A stretch of DNA of 64,000 bases from Desulfoscipio gibsoniae DSM 7213 (GCF_000233715.2 NC_021184.1:248001-312000), one strand, 5' to 3'. Counted from the stretch's first letter, positions 32,384 to 42,502 are shown. Program-made: numbers and translations. The notes: a model not told the origin generated them from the sequence alone.

Positions 32384-33766
32384 ATGCAAATTGTAAAGAC
32401 GAGATGGTTACATAGATTCTTTATGATGGTCCTGGCTGTAATGCTGTTTTCTCTATCGTCACCTGCGGCGACCACTGCCGCACCGGACTCCCTTGAAATC
32501 GCGGGAGACGGAGTGACCACTCCGGCAACCTTTACCCTGGATCAATTGGCAGCAATGCCACAACACCAGTATGTTTACAGTGCGATTAATACCTGGCCGA
32601 CTAAAAAATGGTATGTGGGGAAAGGGGTTGAATTGGGCTATCTGCTCGCAGAGGTAGGGCTCAAAGAGGAGGCTAATCTGATCAGATTTACTTCCAACGA
32701 CGGTTACACCGTGACGCTTACGGTTAAAGAGCTGCTTAAAGACAAGCGTTATCTATTCCCTAATTTTAAGGCCGGCAACGACAACGACGGGCATACCCCC
32801 GGTTCCCCGGCAGGTGCCGTAGAGGTGGAAGCAATCATTAGCCTGATTGGTGCCGAGGGTAGTGATAATCCCAAGTACATGAATGACATGAATTCTCCCA
32901 TGCTGATGCTCGGACAGAGGGCTGTTACCGAACAGACGGGAAACTTATTTGTTAAGTACTTAACTAAGATCGAGGTACTCACCGCCGAGCCTGGAAAATG
33001 GGATAATCCGCAAGCCAATCCAGGCAGCGGTTCGGTGCCTGCGGGTACGATGGTTACCCTGAGTAATGCCCACAGCGATGATGATAAGATTTATTACACC
33101 ACTGACGACAGTACCCCAACCCTGGAAAGTCCAATATACAACTGGATTGCCAAACGGTGGTGGCCGGCGCGGGCCGACGTTTTGGGCACCATTAATCACC
33201 CCATCGGACCTATTAATAAAAATACAACCATCAAGGCGATCACCATCGGTCCCGGCAAGCTGGACAGCGATGTTGTCACCTTCAACTACCATGTTGCAGG
33301 TACGGAGCCTGCTGAAGGTGACGGTACTCCCAGGGACGACCAGAAGCCGGCTGATAACGAGGATAAAATACCAGGCAAGCCGTCGCTGAAGGTAATTAAG
33401 CTTACCATCGGCGGGATGGAAGCCGTAGCCGACGGCGGGACCTACACCCTGGACGCGGCACCGTACGTTGATTCCCGGGCCGGACGCACACTGGTACCGG
33501 TGCGTTTTGTAAGCGAGGCTTTGGGTGCCGGGGTTGATTGGGATCCTGATACCGGCCGGGTAACCATTATAGATGGCGATAAGGAAATTATACTGACTCT
33601 GGGCTCGGGCAAGGTTCAAATCAATGGTGTGGAGCAAACTATTGACTGCGCCCCGTCGACGGCTCCGCCTGGTCGTACTTTTATCCCACTGCGGTTCGTG
33701 AGTGAGACTTTGGGAGCGCTGGTGGATTACGAAGCCGAGACCAATGGGGTTACGATCACAAGGTAA
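32384..33766 (+). CDS. surface protein with MPT-fold-like, chitobiase-like and stalk domains
   Basis: A 460-residue exported protein. A signal peptide (about 1-32, ending ATTAA) is followed by an MPT-fold-like domain (about 35-205; YSAINTWPTKKWYVGKGVEL), a chitobiase-like domain (IYYTTDDSTPT near 233) and, after a Pro/Asp linker, a C-terminal copper amine oxidase N-terminal-like (stalk) domain with the repeat GRTLVPVRFVSEALGA / GRTFIPLRFVSETLGA. The stalk domain is often used for wall association and does not imply amine oxidase activity. Its MPT-like domain is a close paralogue of those in its neighbours. Confidence 0.8.
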   Translation: MQIVKTRWLHRFFMMVLAVMLFSLSSPAATTAAPDSLEIAGDGVTTPATFTLDQLAAMPQHQYVYSAINTWPTKKWYVGKGVELGYLLAEVGLKEEANLIRFTSNDGYTVTLTVKELLKDKRYLFPNFKAGNDNDGHTPGSPAGAVEVEAIISLIGAEGSDNPKYMNDMNSPMLMLGQRAVTEQTGNLFVKYLTKIEVLTAEPGKWDNPQANPGSGSVPAGTMVTLSNAHSDDDKIYYTTDDSTPTLESPIYNWIAKRWWPARADVLGTINHPIGPINKNTTIKAITIGPGKLDSDVVTFNYHVAGTEPAEGDGTPRDDQKPADNEDKIPGKPSLKVIKLTIGGMEAVADGGTYTLDAAPYVDSRAGRTLVPVRFVSEALGAGVDWDPDTGRVTIIDGDKEIILTLGSGKVQINGVEQTIDCAPSTAPPGRTFIPLRFVSETLGALVDYEAETNGVTITR

Positions 33767-33892
33767 CATACCGGTTAGAGCCTGGTGAAAAAAGATGCCA
33801 ATAAGGGGGTGTTTTGTCTTAATCGTCATATGGTAAAGAGCGATAACAATAAACACCAATTTTAATCAATTAACGAAAGGAGCTTATGAATA

Positions 33893-36800
33893 ATGCCAAC
33901 TATTCACAGGCGATGGTTTAGTTTGTTACCCTTTGTTCTGGGTATATTTCTTCTTGCCGGTTCTTTATGCCTGTTGGCGCCTCCGGTCGCCCAGGCTGAA
34001 GAGGCGACAACTCCTCCGGCTTTGATCGCCGATACTATTGATAACATGTTGGACAAACCGATAGAAATCACCTTTGAAGATGATCCAAATTGGAGAGCGG
34101 CAATCAATACCGTATACGTTGATGATGTGGAATTAGATGCTTCGGAATATACGAAAGATACTGCTGGAAAAATCATTTTCAGTGAAGACGTGTTCGATAC
34201 AGAAAAGGATTATGACGTTGTTATCAAAGCTGATGGATATTTAGACGTGAGCGTGACGCAGAAAATTGAAAGGGTTGAGCTGGAAGTCAAAGGGGATGGG
34301 GTAACGACACCCAAGGAGTATACCATGTCTCATCTCCAGGGGATGGAACAATATCGTTACCTGTATAGTACTATTAACACTTACCCCACTAAGAATTGGT
34401 ATGTGGCTGAAGGGGTGAAGTTAAGGGAACTACTCGAGGAAGCGGGAATAAGGGATGAAGCGAAGCAAGTAAGGTTTACCAGTCATGACGGCTTTATGGT
34501 AACCTTTACTGTTCAGGAATTATTAAATGACGACCGTTCCCTTTTCCCTAATTTTAAGGAAAATCATGAATATTTCGGTTATATTCCAGGCTCGTCGGAG
34601 GGTGCGGAAAAGGTAGAGACTATCCTTGCTCTAAGAAGTGATGGAAGCGACGATTTTGACAATATGAGCAGCAAAGATGCATTACATTTGATCTTTGGGC
34701 AAAGAGCGTTAACAGAGCAAACGAATGCAGTTTTTGCTAAATCTGTTGCCAAGGTGGAAGTAATTACCGCCGTGCCGGTTAAATGGGCTGCTCCCACGGC
34801 AAATATAAACAGCGGTGAGGTGCCCGCGGGGACACTGGTAAAGCTGGACGGCCCCAACAACGATACAGATAAAGTGCATTATACCTTGGACGGCAGCGAG
34901 CCGACCGTGGATAGTCCGATGTATAACTGGATTGCCCAACGGTGGTCGTCACGGCCAGACTTTGATGAAATTAACCACCCAATCGAAATCACAAATGACA
35001 CTACTATTAAGGCTGCTGTTATCGGCCCCGGCAAGGAAGACAGCGATGTTGTTGAATTTAACTATATGGTAGATGGACCGGATCCCATACCGGTTACCAA
35101 TGTTAGCATTACCGAAGGCGACCAGGAGCTGGAGGAAGGCCAGACGGTTCAGCTCACCGCCGAAGTGGTGCCCGGGGATGCCACGAACAAAAACGTTACT
35201 TGGAGCAGCGGTGATGAAACTGTTGCCACCGTCAGTGAAACCGGCCTGGTAACCGCGGTGGCAGAGGGCATGGCGACCATCACTGTTACCACTGATGATA
35301 GAAACTTCACCGACAGTATAACCGTGACTGTTGTGTCGGCAGTGTCGACAATTGATGTTCTATACGATGGTGAAGTCGCTTTGACATCAGGTGAAACCTT
35401 TACAGTGACCGCCTACAACTCCGGGTTGAATTATACTGTGAACAAAACCACACCCCTTGGGGCTCTTCAGGCAGCCGCAGCCGCCGGTGGCTTCACCTAT
35501 GGTGTTACCGACAAGAATTACGAAGCATCAGGCGCTCTTCTTTTGGACAATGTAGGTAATTACAACCGCAAAGACCCGGGCTACTGGTACGCATATGTCA
35601 ACGATGTTTATAAAGATGGCTACAACAATGCCGCCGGCGCCCTGAACTTGATTGAACTTGTTGATGGTGACAGGGTTGAGTTCTACTATGCTGCTGATGT
35701 AACCGACGGAACTGACCTCAATGCTGTTAAGGCAGCGGCTACTGCAGCAGTGAAAACTGTTGTGGATACCGATGCTGCTACACCGACGATCTGGACTCTC
35801 CAACTTTCGGGTGCAAAGGATGCAACCGTTACCAAAGCCGAGTTCGAGGAAGGCCTTGCTTGCCAGGCATCAGGTCACCAGGTGTCCTGGACCGATGATG
35901 ACGGTAATGTCTGGGGAGGCGTACCACTATGGTTGCTCGTTGCCATGGTTGATGATGACCCCGATGTTGGTTCTCACCACTTCAACTTTAACGACGACCT
36001 TGCTGTCCAGAACTATGAAGTTAATGTTATAGCCGGCGACGGATGGAAAACAACCCTTGATAGCGCGGCTATCGCCCACAACGATGGTTATATCGTCGCC
36101 AATACACTTAACGGAGAACCCCTTCCCGTCAAGACTGAAGGGGGGAAAAACTGCTGGCCGCTCTATCTGAAAGGTTCAGCTGTTTTTGGCGGGCAACAGG
36201 TGGGCAACATTGTTCGAATCGAGCTGTCCGGTCTTCCAGAACCACCCGCAGGATGGACCTTGGAGATGATCGGAGATGTAGGGGATACCATCACCCAAGA
36301 GGAGTTTGAAGAAGGACTGGCCTGCACGGGTTCAGGCCATTACAAGGAATGGACTGATAATGAAGGCAACGTCTGGTCCGGCGTGCCCCTGTGGGTGCTC
36401 TTAGGTACGGTGGATGACATCGAGTCAAGCGGCCATTGGACTTTCAATGACGAGGTCGCCAACGACGGTTATTCTGTGCAAGTGGTGGCGGGAGATGGTT
36501 TTTCCAAAACCTTTGCCAGCACGGATGTAGCCCGAAGTGATGATTATATCATTGCCAATAAATGCAACGATGCACCACTTACCGGTTCAGCGGGGCCATT
36601 GCGCTTAGTTGGTGACGGTGTTGCCAACCCCGATGGGTCCCTTGGGGGCTCTGCCGTGGGTAATGTCGTAAAGATAGCCATACCCGAACTACAGATACCG
36701 GAGGCCGCGCCCGGCAGTTGGAACCTTACTCTGAATGGCAAGATCAGTGATGTTATTTCCCAGGCTGAGTTTGAGGCTGGCATGGCATGCCCAAATTCGG

Positions 36801-38545
36801 GACACCTAAAAGAATGGACTGACGGTGACGGTAATGTCTGGTCAGGTATTCCCCTTTGGTTACTGACAGGCTGGGTAGATGACCGTCAGCCACACAATTA
36901 TAACGCTAATCAGGCAATGAGCGGTTACAAAGTCTTAGTGAAAGCCGGAGACGGATACACCGTCGATTTTGCCAGCGCGGATGTAGTACGGGACAACGAC
37001 TATATCATTGCAGATAAATGCAACAATGAACCCCTTACCGGTTCATCATGGCCGCTGCGCCTGGTCGGTGACGGCGTTGCCAAAGAAGATGGATCCCTTA
37101 GCGGTATCAGCGTTGGTAATATCGTGGAAATTGAACTAACATCTTTTGAGACCGCCCAGCCCCAGCCCATACCCGAAGTCCATATCATCAAGTATGCTGA
37201 AGATGGTACCACCGTCCTTGACGAGAAGACAGTCGATTATCAATGGATGGAGGAAAACCTCGACGTAATTGGAGATGGGGAAACAGTATGCAAATTCGAG
37301 GGAATCACAAACAATCCTGATGATGTATGGGATGCTGATGAGACCTATCCCGGCGGTTTTAAGGTAGCTAATGCCGTGAAGGGTACCCGCATCCAAGATC
37401 TTTGTGATCTTGTGGGCGGCATGGGGGCAGGAACCGAAATCGTACTGGTAGCAAGAGATGGCTGGGAAACCAGGCTTCCCTATTCCTCCATATATACCGA
37501 TCCCTCGGTGCAAGAACGCCAGGGAGATGCTATTCTGGCTTGGTGGGGTGATGGAGAATACGTACCCGATTATGCAGATGGTATGCGTTTATTCTTTACC
37601 CCGGGCGGTGACAACGTCTACGGCCAATGGGATATGCACGAGACACTTCCGGAAAACTACTGGCACTACTTTTATGGCGGTGGTGTTCAGTATCCTTCTT
37701 GTGCCGGCTTGGCAGCCAAGTGGATTACGGAAATCAAGGTATACACTATACCCCAGGGTGATTGGAAACTAGAGCTCGATGGCCGGGATATCGGCGGTAT
37801 GAACTGCGATGTAAGCAAAACCTATTTCGAACAGGCTCTCGCCTGTCAATTCGGCGCTAATCACAAGGCAACCTATACCGATTCTGAAGAACGGGTTTGG
37901 GAAGGCATGCCCCTATGGTTCCTAGTGGGATTCATCGATGATGCCGACCAACATTCCGATAACGCTTTTAATGATGAACTGGCTATGGCCGGATACCAGG
38001 TGAAGATTACCGCGGCAGACGGCTATACGGTAACTATCGATAGCGCGGATATTGTCCGGAACAGCGACTACATTATCGCCAATTCGCTGAACGGAACGCC
38101 CATACCCGAATCCGGCAGTGACTGGCCGCTCCGGCTCGTTGGACCTGCTGTCACCGGGTCAACATCTATTTCACAGATTGAAAGTATCAAGTTGGTAAGC
38201 ACCAATAAACCGGTTTACACAGTTGATCCTATCCCCAATGATTCTTACAATGCAGGGACTACGCCGGATGGTATCAGCACCATGACGGTGAGTGACGGTG
38301 TATCCGGGTTCAAATATTTCACCGTCGGTATCGAACCGGTGAATCCCCATATTGGTGAGGAATCTGTGGTCTTTACCCATTTAAGAAACGGCAGTCAGCT
38401 GGAACACAATGCCACCAGGGCTGATTTTGACCAAGTCGAAACCGCTCAGGCAGGCTTTAATGTACAACCCGGCGATGTGGTCAAAGCTTACATTGTTGAT
38501 GAACTAACCAATTCAACAGATCATAACCCGGAGATCCTGCAATAA
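33893..38545 (+). CDS. giant exported protein with repeated MPT-fold-like domains
   Basis: A 1550-residue secreted protein. After a signal peptide (to about 36, VAQA) come a DUF1533-like domain (50-122), an MPT-fold-like domain (130-296), a chitobiase-like domain (297-394), Big_2 (396-481), a DUF4430-like domain (483-603), and four repeats of about 150 residues (630-781, 783-932, 936-1083, 1286-1433) with the pattern LAC...W/YTD...W.G.PLW.L, plus a different MPT-like domain at 1091-1284 (VYGQWDMHETLPENYWHYFY). The final ~110 residues match the C-terminus of the phosphoesterase at 24407-25987. The repeats keep a cysteine near the position of the molybdenum ligand in the sulfite oxidase family; cofactor binding is inference. 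The ATG follows aaaggag by ten bases. Confidence 0.78.
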   Translation: MPTIHRRWFSLLPFVLGIFLLAGSLCLLAPPVAQAEEATTPPALIADTIDNMLDKPIEITFEDDPNWRAAINTVYVDDVELDASEYTKDTAGKIIFSEDVFDTEKDYDVVIKADGYLDVSVTQKIERVELEVKGDGVTTPKEYTMSHLQGMEQYRYLYSTINTYPTKNWYVAEGVKLRELLEEAGIRDEAKQVRFTSHDGFMVTFTVQELLNDDRSLFPNFKENHEYFGYIPGSSEGAEKVETILALRSDGSDDFDNMSSKDALHLIFGQRALTEQTNAVFAKSVAKVEVITAVPVKWAAPTANINSGEVPAGTLVKLDGPNNDTDKVHYTLDGSEPTVDSPMYNWIAQRWSSRPDFDEINHPIEITNDTTIKAAVIGPGKEDSDVVEFNYMVDGPDPIPVTNVSITEGDQELEEGQTVQLTAEVVPGDATNKNVTWSSGDETVATVSETGLVTAVAEGMATITVTTDDRNFTDSITVTVVSAVSTIDVLYDGEVALTSGETFTVTAYNSGLNYTVNKTTPLGALQAAAAAGGFTYGVTDKNYEASGALLLDNVGNYNRKDPGYWYAYVNDVYKDGYNNAAGALNLIELVDGDRVEFYYAADVTDGTDLNAVKAAATAAVKTVVDTDAATPTIWTLQLSGAKDATVTKAEFEEGLACQASGHQVSWTDDDGNVWGGVPLWLLVAMVDDDPDVGSHHFNFNDDLAVQNYEVNVIAGDGWKTTLDSAAIAHNDGYIVANTLNGEPLPVKTEGGKNCWPLYLKGSAVFGGQQVGNIVRIELSGLPEPPAGWTLEMIGDVGDTITQEEFEEGLACTGSGHYKEWTDNEGNVWSGVPLWVLLGTVDDIESSGHWTFNDEVANDGYSVQVVAGDGFSKTFASTDVARSDDYIIANKCNDAPLTGSAGPLRLVGDGVANPDGSLGGSAVGNVVKIAIPELQIPEAAPGSWNLTLNGKISDVISQAEFEAGMACPNSGHLKEWTDGDGNVWSGIPLWLLTGWVDDRQPHNYNANQAMSGYKVLVKAGDGYTVDFASADVVRDNDYIIADKCNNEPLTGSSWPLRLVGDGVAKEDGSLSGISVGNIVEIELTSFETAQPQPIPEVHIIKYAEDGTTVLDEKTVDYQWMEENLDVIGDGETVCKFEGITNNPDDVWDADETYPGGFKVANAVKGTRIQDLCDLVGGMGAGTEIVLVARDGWETRLPYSSIYTDPSVQERQGDAILAWWGDGEYVPDYADGMRLFFTPGGDNVYGQWDMHETLPENYWHYFYGGGVQYPSCAGLAAKWITEIKVYTIPQGDWKLELDGRDIGGMNCDVSKTYFEQALACQFGANHKATYTDSEERVWEGMPLWFLVGFIDDADQHSDNAFNDELAMAGYQVKITAADGYTVTIDSADIVRNSDYIIANSLNGTPIPESGSDWPLRLVGPAVTGSTSISQIESIKLVSTNKPVYTVDPIPNDSYNAGTTPDGISTMTVSDGVSGFKYFTVGIEPVNPHIGEESVVFTHLRNGSQLEHNATRADFDQVETAQAGFNVQPGDVVKAYIVDELTNSTDHNPEILQ

Positions 38546-38646
38546 TACTTTAGCCGAAGCATTTACGAGCAACCACTCCAACAATGGAAAGTTGTTCAGC
38601 CTTTTGAACAATGCCAAGGTGAATTAACTTTAAAGGAGTGACCAAA

Positions 38647-40164
38647 ATGAAGTACAAATTTATTGTATTTTTGCAAATAGCATTGCTGCTGTTATGTGTC
38701 CCGGCTATTGCCGCAGCCAATGGCGCGGATATAAGTTTGGATTTGAGTAAAAACGCGGTCTTAGTTGGTGATACTGTTACCGCTTCCGGTAAAACGATTC
38801 CAAATGCCTGGGTGCCCCTTAAAATTATTGATGCTGCCCAAAATATAATTGTGTTTGATGCGCATAAAGCCGACGCCGGCGGAAATTACGGCATTGAGTT
38901 CAAAACACCCCCTGGTGCTTACGGCACACTAAGGGTTGTTGTTGGTGAAGGCAGCAATGTCGCTACTGGGACACTGACTGCGGGATCGGATACGCCGACA
39001 GACACGGAAGCTCCGGCCTGGCCGTCAGGCAGCACATTAGACGCGAGCAACGTGGCCCGAACCGGGCTGACCCTAACCTGGACTGCTGCAAATGACAACG
39101 TGGGCGTTACAGGGTACAGGGTATATAAGGATGATGTCGTCATCGACACCGTTAGTTCCACAACAAGGACTTACAGCGTTACCGGGCTTAGCTCCGACAC
39201 CAGCTACACATTCAAGGTAGAAGCAGGAGATGCGGCCAATAACTGGAGCACAACCGGGCCAAGTGCGACTGTAAGTACGGATAAAGCCAGCGGTGGCGGT
39301 GGCGGCGGTGGTGGCGGTGGAGGTACATCTACTACTTCATCAGTAAGCAAAGTAAGCAAGTTTATCACGGCCACAGCCGGGGGATCGGTAAGCTGTGATC
39401 AGCTTACCGTAAAAATTCCCGCCGGTGCCCTGCCCGGAAACGCCACGGTCAGCGCCAGTAAGTTAAAGTCAACCGAAATCAACGAGGTTGTCCCCGAAGG
39501 CATGCTCGTAAAGCTCGGCAGCGATGTGTACGAGATTACTATCACGGGCAGCAAAGAATTTGGTGACCAGACCATAACCATCAAACTAAGCTACGATTCA
39601 TCCAAGATCGCCGCGGAAGAACAGCCGGTGCTGCATTACTATGATGAGTCCTCCGGGAAGTGGGTGGCTCTGGAAACCACGGTGGTACAGGAAAACGGCA
39701 AATGGTATGCTGTCACCCGGGTTAATCATCTGACCAAGTTTGCCGTCTTTAGCACCGTAGTTGACGTAGTTGAAGTGGTCCGGGAAGTAAACGTCATCAA
39801 GCTTGCCATCGGGCAGCTGGCGGCGAGTATTAATGGCACATCGTATACCCTGGATGTAAAGCCGTATATTGATACCAAGGCCGGTAGAACTCTGGTTCCG
39901 ATCCGCTTCATCAGCGAGGCGCTTGGAGCTGATGTGGAATGGATCACCACCGACCGTCAGGTCAAAATTAAGGATGCCGGTAAGGTGCTCACCCTGACCA
40001 TAGGTTCCCCTAACGTCCTGGTTGACGGTGTGCAGTCAACAATTGACTGCACACCGGAAATCGTATCCGAAAGAACCTTCCTCCCTTTGAGATTCGTGAG
40101 TGAGAATCTGGGGGCGCAAGTGAGTTACGAAGACCAGACCAAAGAGATTATAATCACCAGGTAA
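38647..40164 (+). CDS. exported FN3 / ZU5-like / stalk-domain protein
   Basis: A 505-residue exported protein. A signal peptide (about 1-24, PAIAAA) is followed by a carboxypeptidase-like or Ig-like segment, an FN3 domain (LTWTAANDNVGVTGYRVY near 145), a linker of eleven glycines, a ZU5-like domain (about 237-375; VKIPAGALPGNATV) and a C-terminal stalk domain (GRTLVPIRFISEALGA near 417; ERTFLPLRFVSENLGA near 475). It lacks an MPT-like domain but shares modules with its neighbours. The ATG at 38647 lies nine bases after aaggag; an upstream in-frame GTG overlaps the site. Confidence 0.78.
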   Translation: MKYKFIVFLQIALLLLCVPAIAAANGADISLDLSKNAVLVGDTVTASGKTIPNAWVPLKIIDAAQNIIVFDAHKADAGGNYGIEFKTPPGAYGTLRVVVGEGSNVATGTLTAGSDTPTDTEAPAWPSGSTLDASNVARTGLTLTWTAANDNVGVTGYRVYKDDVVIDTVSSTTRTYSVTGLSSDTSYTFKVEAGDAANNWSTTGPSATVSTDKASGGGGGGGGGGGTSTTSSVSKVSKFITATAGGSVSCDQLTVKIPAGALPGNATVSASKLKSTEINEVVPEGMLVKLGSDVYEITITGSKEFGDQTITIKLSYDSSKIAAEEQPVLHYYDESSGKWVALETTVVQENGKWYAVTRVNHLTKFAVFSTVVDVVEVVREVNVIKLAIGQLAASINGTSYTLDVKPYIDTKAGRTLVPIRFISEALGADVEWITTDRQVKIKDAGKVLTLTIGSPNVLVDGVQSTIDCTPEIVSERTFLPLRFVSENLGAQVSYEDQTKEIIITR

Positions 40165-40243
40165 CAATAACTGCTTTTATAATGGCAAGCGTCACCGCAA
40201 GGGAATGGGGTAAGCAAAAATCCCGTCCATGTTAGCGATAATA

Positions 40244-40287
40244 CAAAGGTATTCGAGCGGGTTTTTAAAACCCGCTTAATACCTTTG
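40244..40287. repeat. long hairpin before the small lipoprotein gene
   Basis: Arms caaaggtatt and aatacctttg enclose a second stem gcgggtttt / aaaacccgc, giving a tall hairpin that ends 17 bases before the TTG start. There is no T-run. It may be an RNA stabiliser, a processing site or a repeat element. Confidence 0.5.
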
Positions 40288-40303
40288 GAAGGGGAGTGCT
40301 AAA

Positions 40304-40882
40304 TTGCTTACAATGAATAAACAGTTGGCTATAAGAGTAGCTGTGCTGGCATTAATGACGGCGCTGGTGCTGATTGGCTGTGGGGACCGGGGTAATAACC
40401 AGGCACCGGTAAAAGAGACGGGTCCGGTGGACGAGGAAAGTGTGCTTACCATAGAAGGCAGCGGGGTAGCCAATAATACCCGGCTGACTTTGCAGGAAAT
40501 ACAGGGTATGCAGTCAGCCATTATCCAGGATGAGTATTTTTCCCTGAATAATTGGGGTACTAAGCAATATTTCTCCTTTAAAGGTGTGTCCCTGTGGCAG
40601 TTGTTAAGCGAGGCCGGTGTAAAGGATACTGCCCGGCAGGTGGTGATTACTGCGGATGATGGTTATTGCATCTCCTATGACATTGCTGATGTTAAACGTG
40701 AAGATTATATAGATGAAACAAATCTCGATAAAAAATACAAAATGATTATTGCCTGGGAAGAAGACGGTAAGGCCTATGATCCGACAAAATACCCCTTTCG
40801 CTTAGTGGTGGGGCAAAGGGAACCGGGAGATATCAACAAACAAAACTGGGTAGCAAAGGTGAAAACCATCAAAGTAGATTAA
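40304..40882 (+). CDS. lipoprotein with MPT-fold-like domain
   Basis: A 192-residue lipoprotein with lipobox LIGC at about residue 26. The mature part is a single MPT-fold-like domain: VLTIEGSGVANNTRLTLQEI near 50, FSLNNWGTKQYFSFKGVSL near 81, then a DDGY motif near 120 and a C-terminal WVAKVKTIKVD strand. It is a minimal version of the domain repeated in the surface proteins. The TTG has a well-spaced ggaaggggag; an ATG nine bases later is less well placed. It precedes the FMN-binding protein gene by 18 bases. Confidence 0.8.
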   Translation: MLTMNKQLAIRVAVLALMTALVLIGCGDRGNNQAPVKETGPVDEESVLTIEGSGVANNTRLTLQEIQGMQSAIIQDEYFSLNNWGTKQYFSFKGVSLWQLLSEAGVKDTARQVVITADDGYCISYDIADVKREDYIDETNLDKKYKMIIAWEEDGKAYDPTKYPFRLVVGQREPGDINKQNWVAKVKTIKVD

Positions 40883-40900
40883 TTAGAGGAGTAGGTATAT

Positions 40901-42502
40901 TTGAATAAAAAGAGGCTTTACCTGGGTTTATGCATAGTGTTGATTATGCTGACTTTTGTTTTTACCCGATTTTACGCCGGAGATAGCGCAGCCGGTATAC
41001 TGGCTGATCTTTGTGATGAAAAGGTAACGGTAGAGGAAATAACCAGTGAGGTTATACATGGTTACATTGAGGAAAATTTCCCGGCGGTACAGCAAATTTA
41101 TCAAATCCAGGACGATGGGCAGAATCAAATCGGGCATGGATTCATTGTTAAAACAGCAGGTTATAACGGGCCAATCACAATTGCGGTGGTGGTTGACGGC
41201 CGGACTAATCAAATGACAGGTATTAAAGTGCTGGATCATGTGGAAACCCCTGATTATGCTGAGTATCTTTCAGAACGGTGGTTTACAGATCGTTTTAAAG
41301 GAAAAAGCTTGAAGGAATACTTAAATTTAGTGGTGCTTGATCCGGAAAAACCCGAGGATATTGTGCAAATCACCGGGGCTACCATAAGCAGTCAGGCGGT
41401 GGTCAATGGTGTAAACTCAGCTATTGGTGCCCACAACTTTTTAAATAATGGCCTGAGGATGGCCGCAGTGCCGGCTGTGGTGGATAAACTGATTGCCCGG
41501 GATGAAAACAGCTTCACTGTCCACTGGGGAACCGAGGAATTCATTAGGTTTACCGTGGATGAGCTGAAAAAATACCCCACCGTTAAAGTATCCACTGTGC
41601 TGATTAAAACCACCGGCACCGAAGAGGATATTATGGCTGAAGGACCATTGCTAAATGATGTGTTAGAGAGGCAAGGTATCCATTTGGGTGACTATCAAGG
41701 GATAGGGGTCACCGGCCGGGATGGTTATTATGTACTGATGCCCAAGGAACTACTGGACAAACGCCAGGTAATTTTGGCCTATCGAGTGAACAACCAGGAT
41801 ATTATTAAAGAAGATAAGCCCGTACGCGTGGTAGTTCCTGATGAGATGGGTGTTTACTGGGTCAGAATGGTTTCAAACATTGACTTATATGCTGATATCC
41901 CATCCAAGGACATTAAATCGGTTAAAATTTTTGACCCCTTAGTCAGGGATATTGAACCTTATATGTATGAATACTATGGCAGCAAGGACAAGGCTATAGA
42001 AATCGGCAAGATACTGGCTAAATTCGAGCATGTCAACCCCGAAGGTTTTTTCACCATGGTATCATCTGACGGCCTGGCCAAGAACGAGGTGATCAACATG
42101 GTCAGACAGCGCTATTACATCAAGGTATCCGGGAATGACGCGCCGATGAATATTGCACCGAACTTCAAATTAGGAATGAACGTCAAATTTATGGCTTATT
42201 TTTCCACCACTTCGGATGCTGTTATTTTCCCCCGGGAAATGCAAAAGATAACCGGTTTATCTGAATTGGGTACTCATAAGGGTATGATATTGGAAAAAGT
42301 TTTGGAAGGTGTAGGTGTTATAACCCCCCGGGAAAAGCAGTTTGAACTGCTGAACACCGCAGGCCGGTCCATACGGATTCCCGGTCAGGATTTAAGCAAA
42401 TGCATTCTGGTTTATGAGGGGGAAAAGGTTTCAGCCTTCTACCAGGGGGCTGACGGCTTAGTGCAGCTGGCAGACCTGTTAGAAATAAACGAATTAAGCT
42501 AA
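40901..42502 (+). CDS. FMN-binding protein with MPT-fold-like domains
   Basis: A 533-residue membrane-anchored exported protein. One N-terminal helix (YLGLCIVLIMLTFVFTRFY) is followed by an FMN-binding domain (about 40-180) that contains the flavinylation motif TGATISS near residue 155; the serine can accept FMN from ApbE. Two MPT-fold-like domains follow (about 204-336, GRDGYY; and about 365-530, SDGLAKNE). The combination of covalent flavin with MPT-like modules outside the membrane suggests an extracytosolic electron carrier. The next gene, 14 bases downstream, encodes an FeS-FMN membrane protein that could be its electron donor. Confidence 0.82.
   Translation: MNKKRLYLGLCIVLIMLTFVFTRFYAGDSAAGILADLCDEKVTVEEITSEVIHGYIEENFPAVQQIYQIQDDGQNQIGHGFIVKTAGYNGPITIAVVVDGRTNQMTGIKVLDHVETPDYAEYLSERWFTDRFKGKSLKEYLNLVVLDPEKPEDIVQITGATISSQAVVNGVNSAIGAHNFLNNGLRMAAVPAVVDKLIARDENSFTVHWGTEEFIRFTVDELKKYPTVKVSTVLIKTTGTEEDIMAEGPLLNDVLERQGIHLGDYQGIGVTGRDGYYVLMPKELLDKRQVILAYRVNNQDIIKEDKPVRVVVPDEMGVYWVRMVSNIDLYADIPSKDIKSVKIFDPLVRDIEPYMYEYYGSKDKAIEIGKILAKFEHVNPEGFFTMVSSDGLAKNEVINMVRQRYYIKVSGNDAPMNIAPNFKLGMNVKFMAYFSTTSDAVIFPREMQKITGLSELGTHKGMILEKVLEGVGVITPREKQFELLNTAGRSIRIPGQDLSKCILVYEGEKVSAFYQGADGLVQLADLLEINELS

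Noticed and set aside
32384-33766. Copper amine oxidase enzyme
   Set aside because: Only the N-terminal stalk-type domain is present; the catalytic amine oxidase domain is absent.
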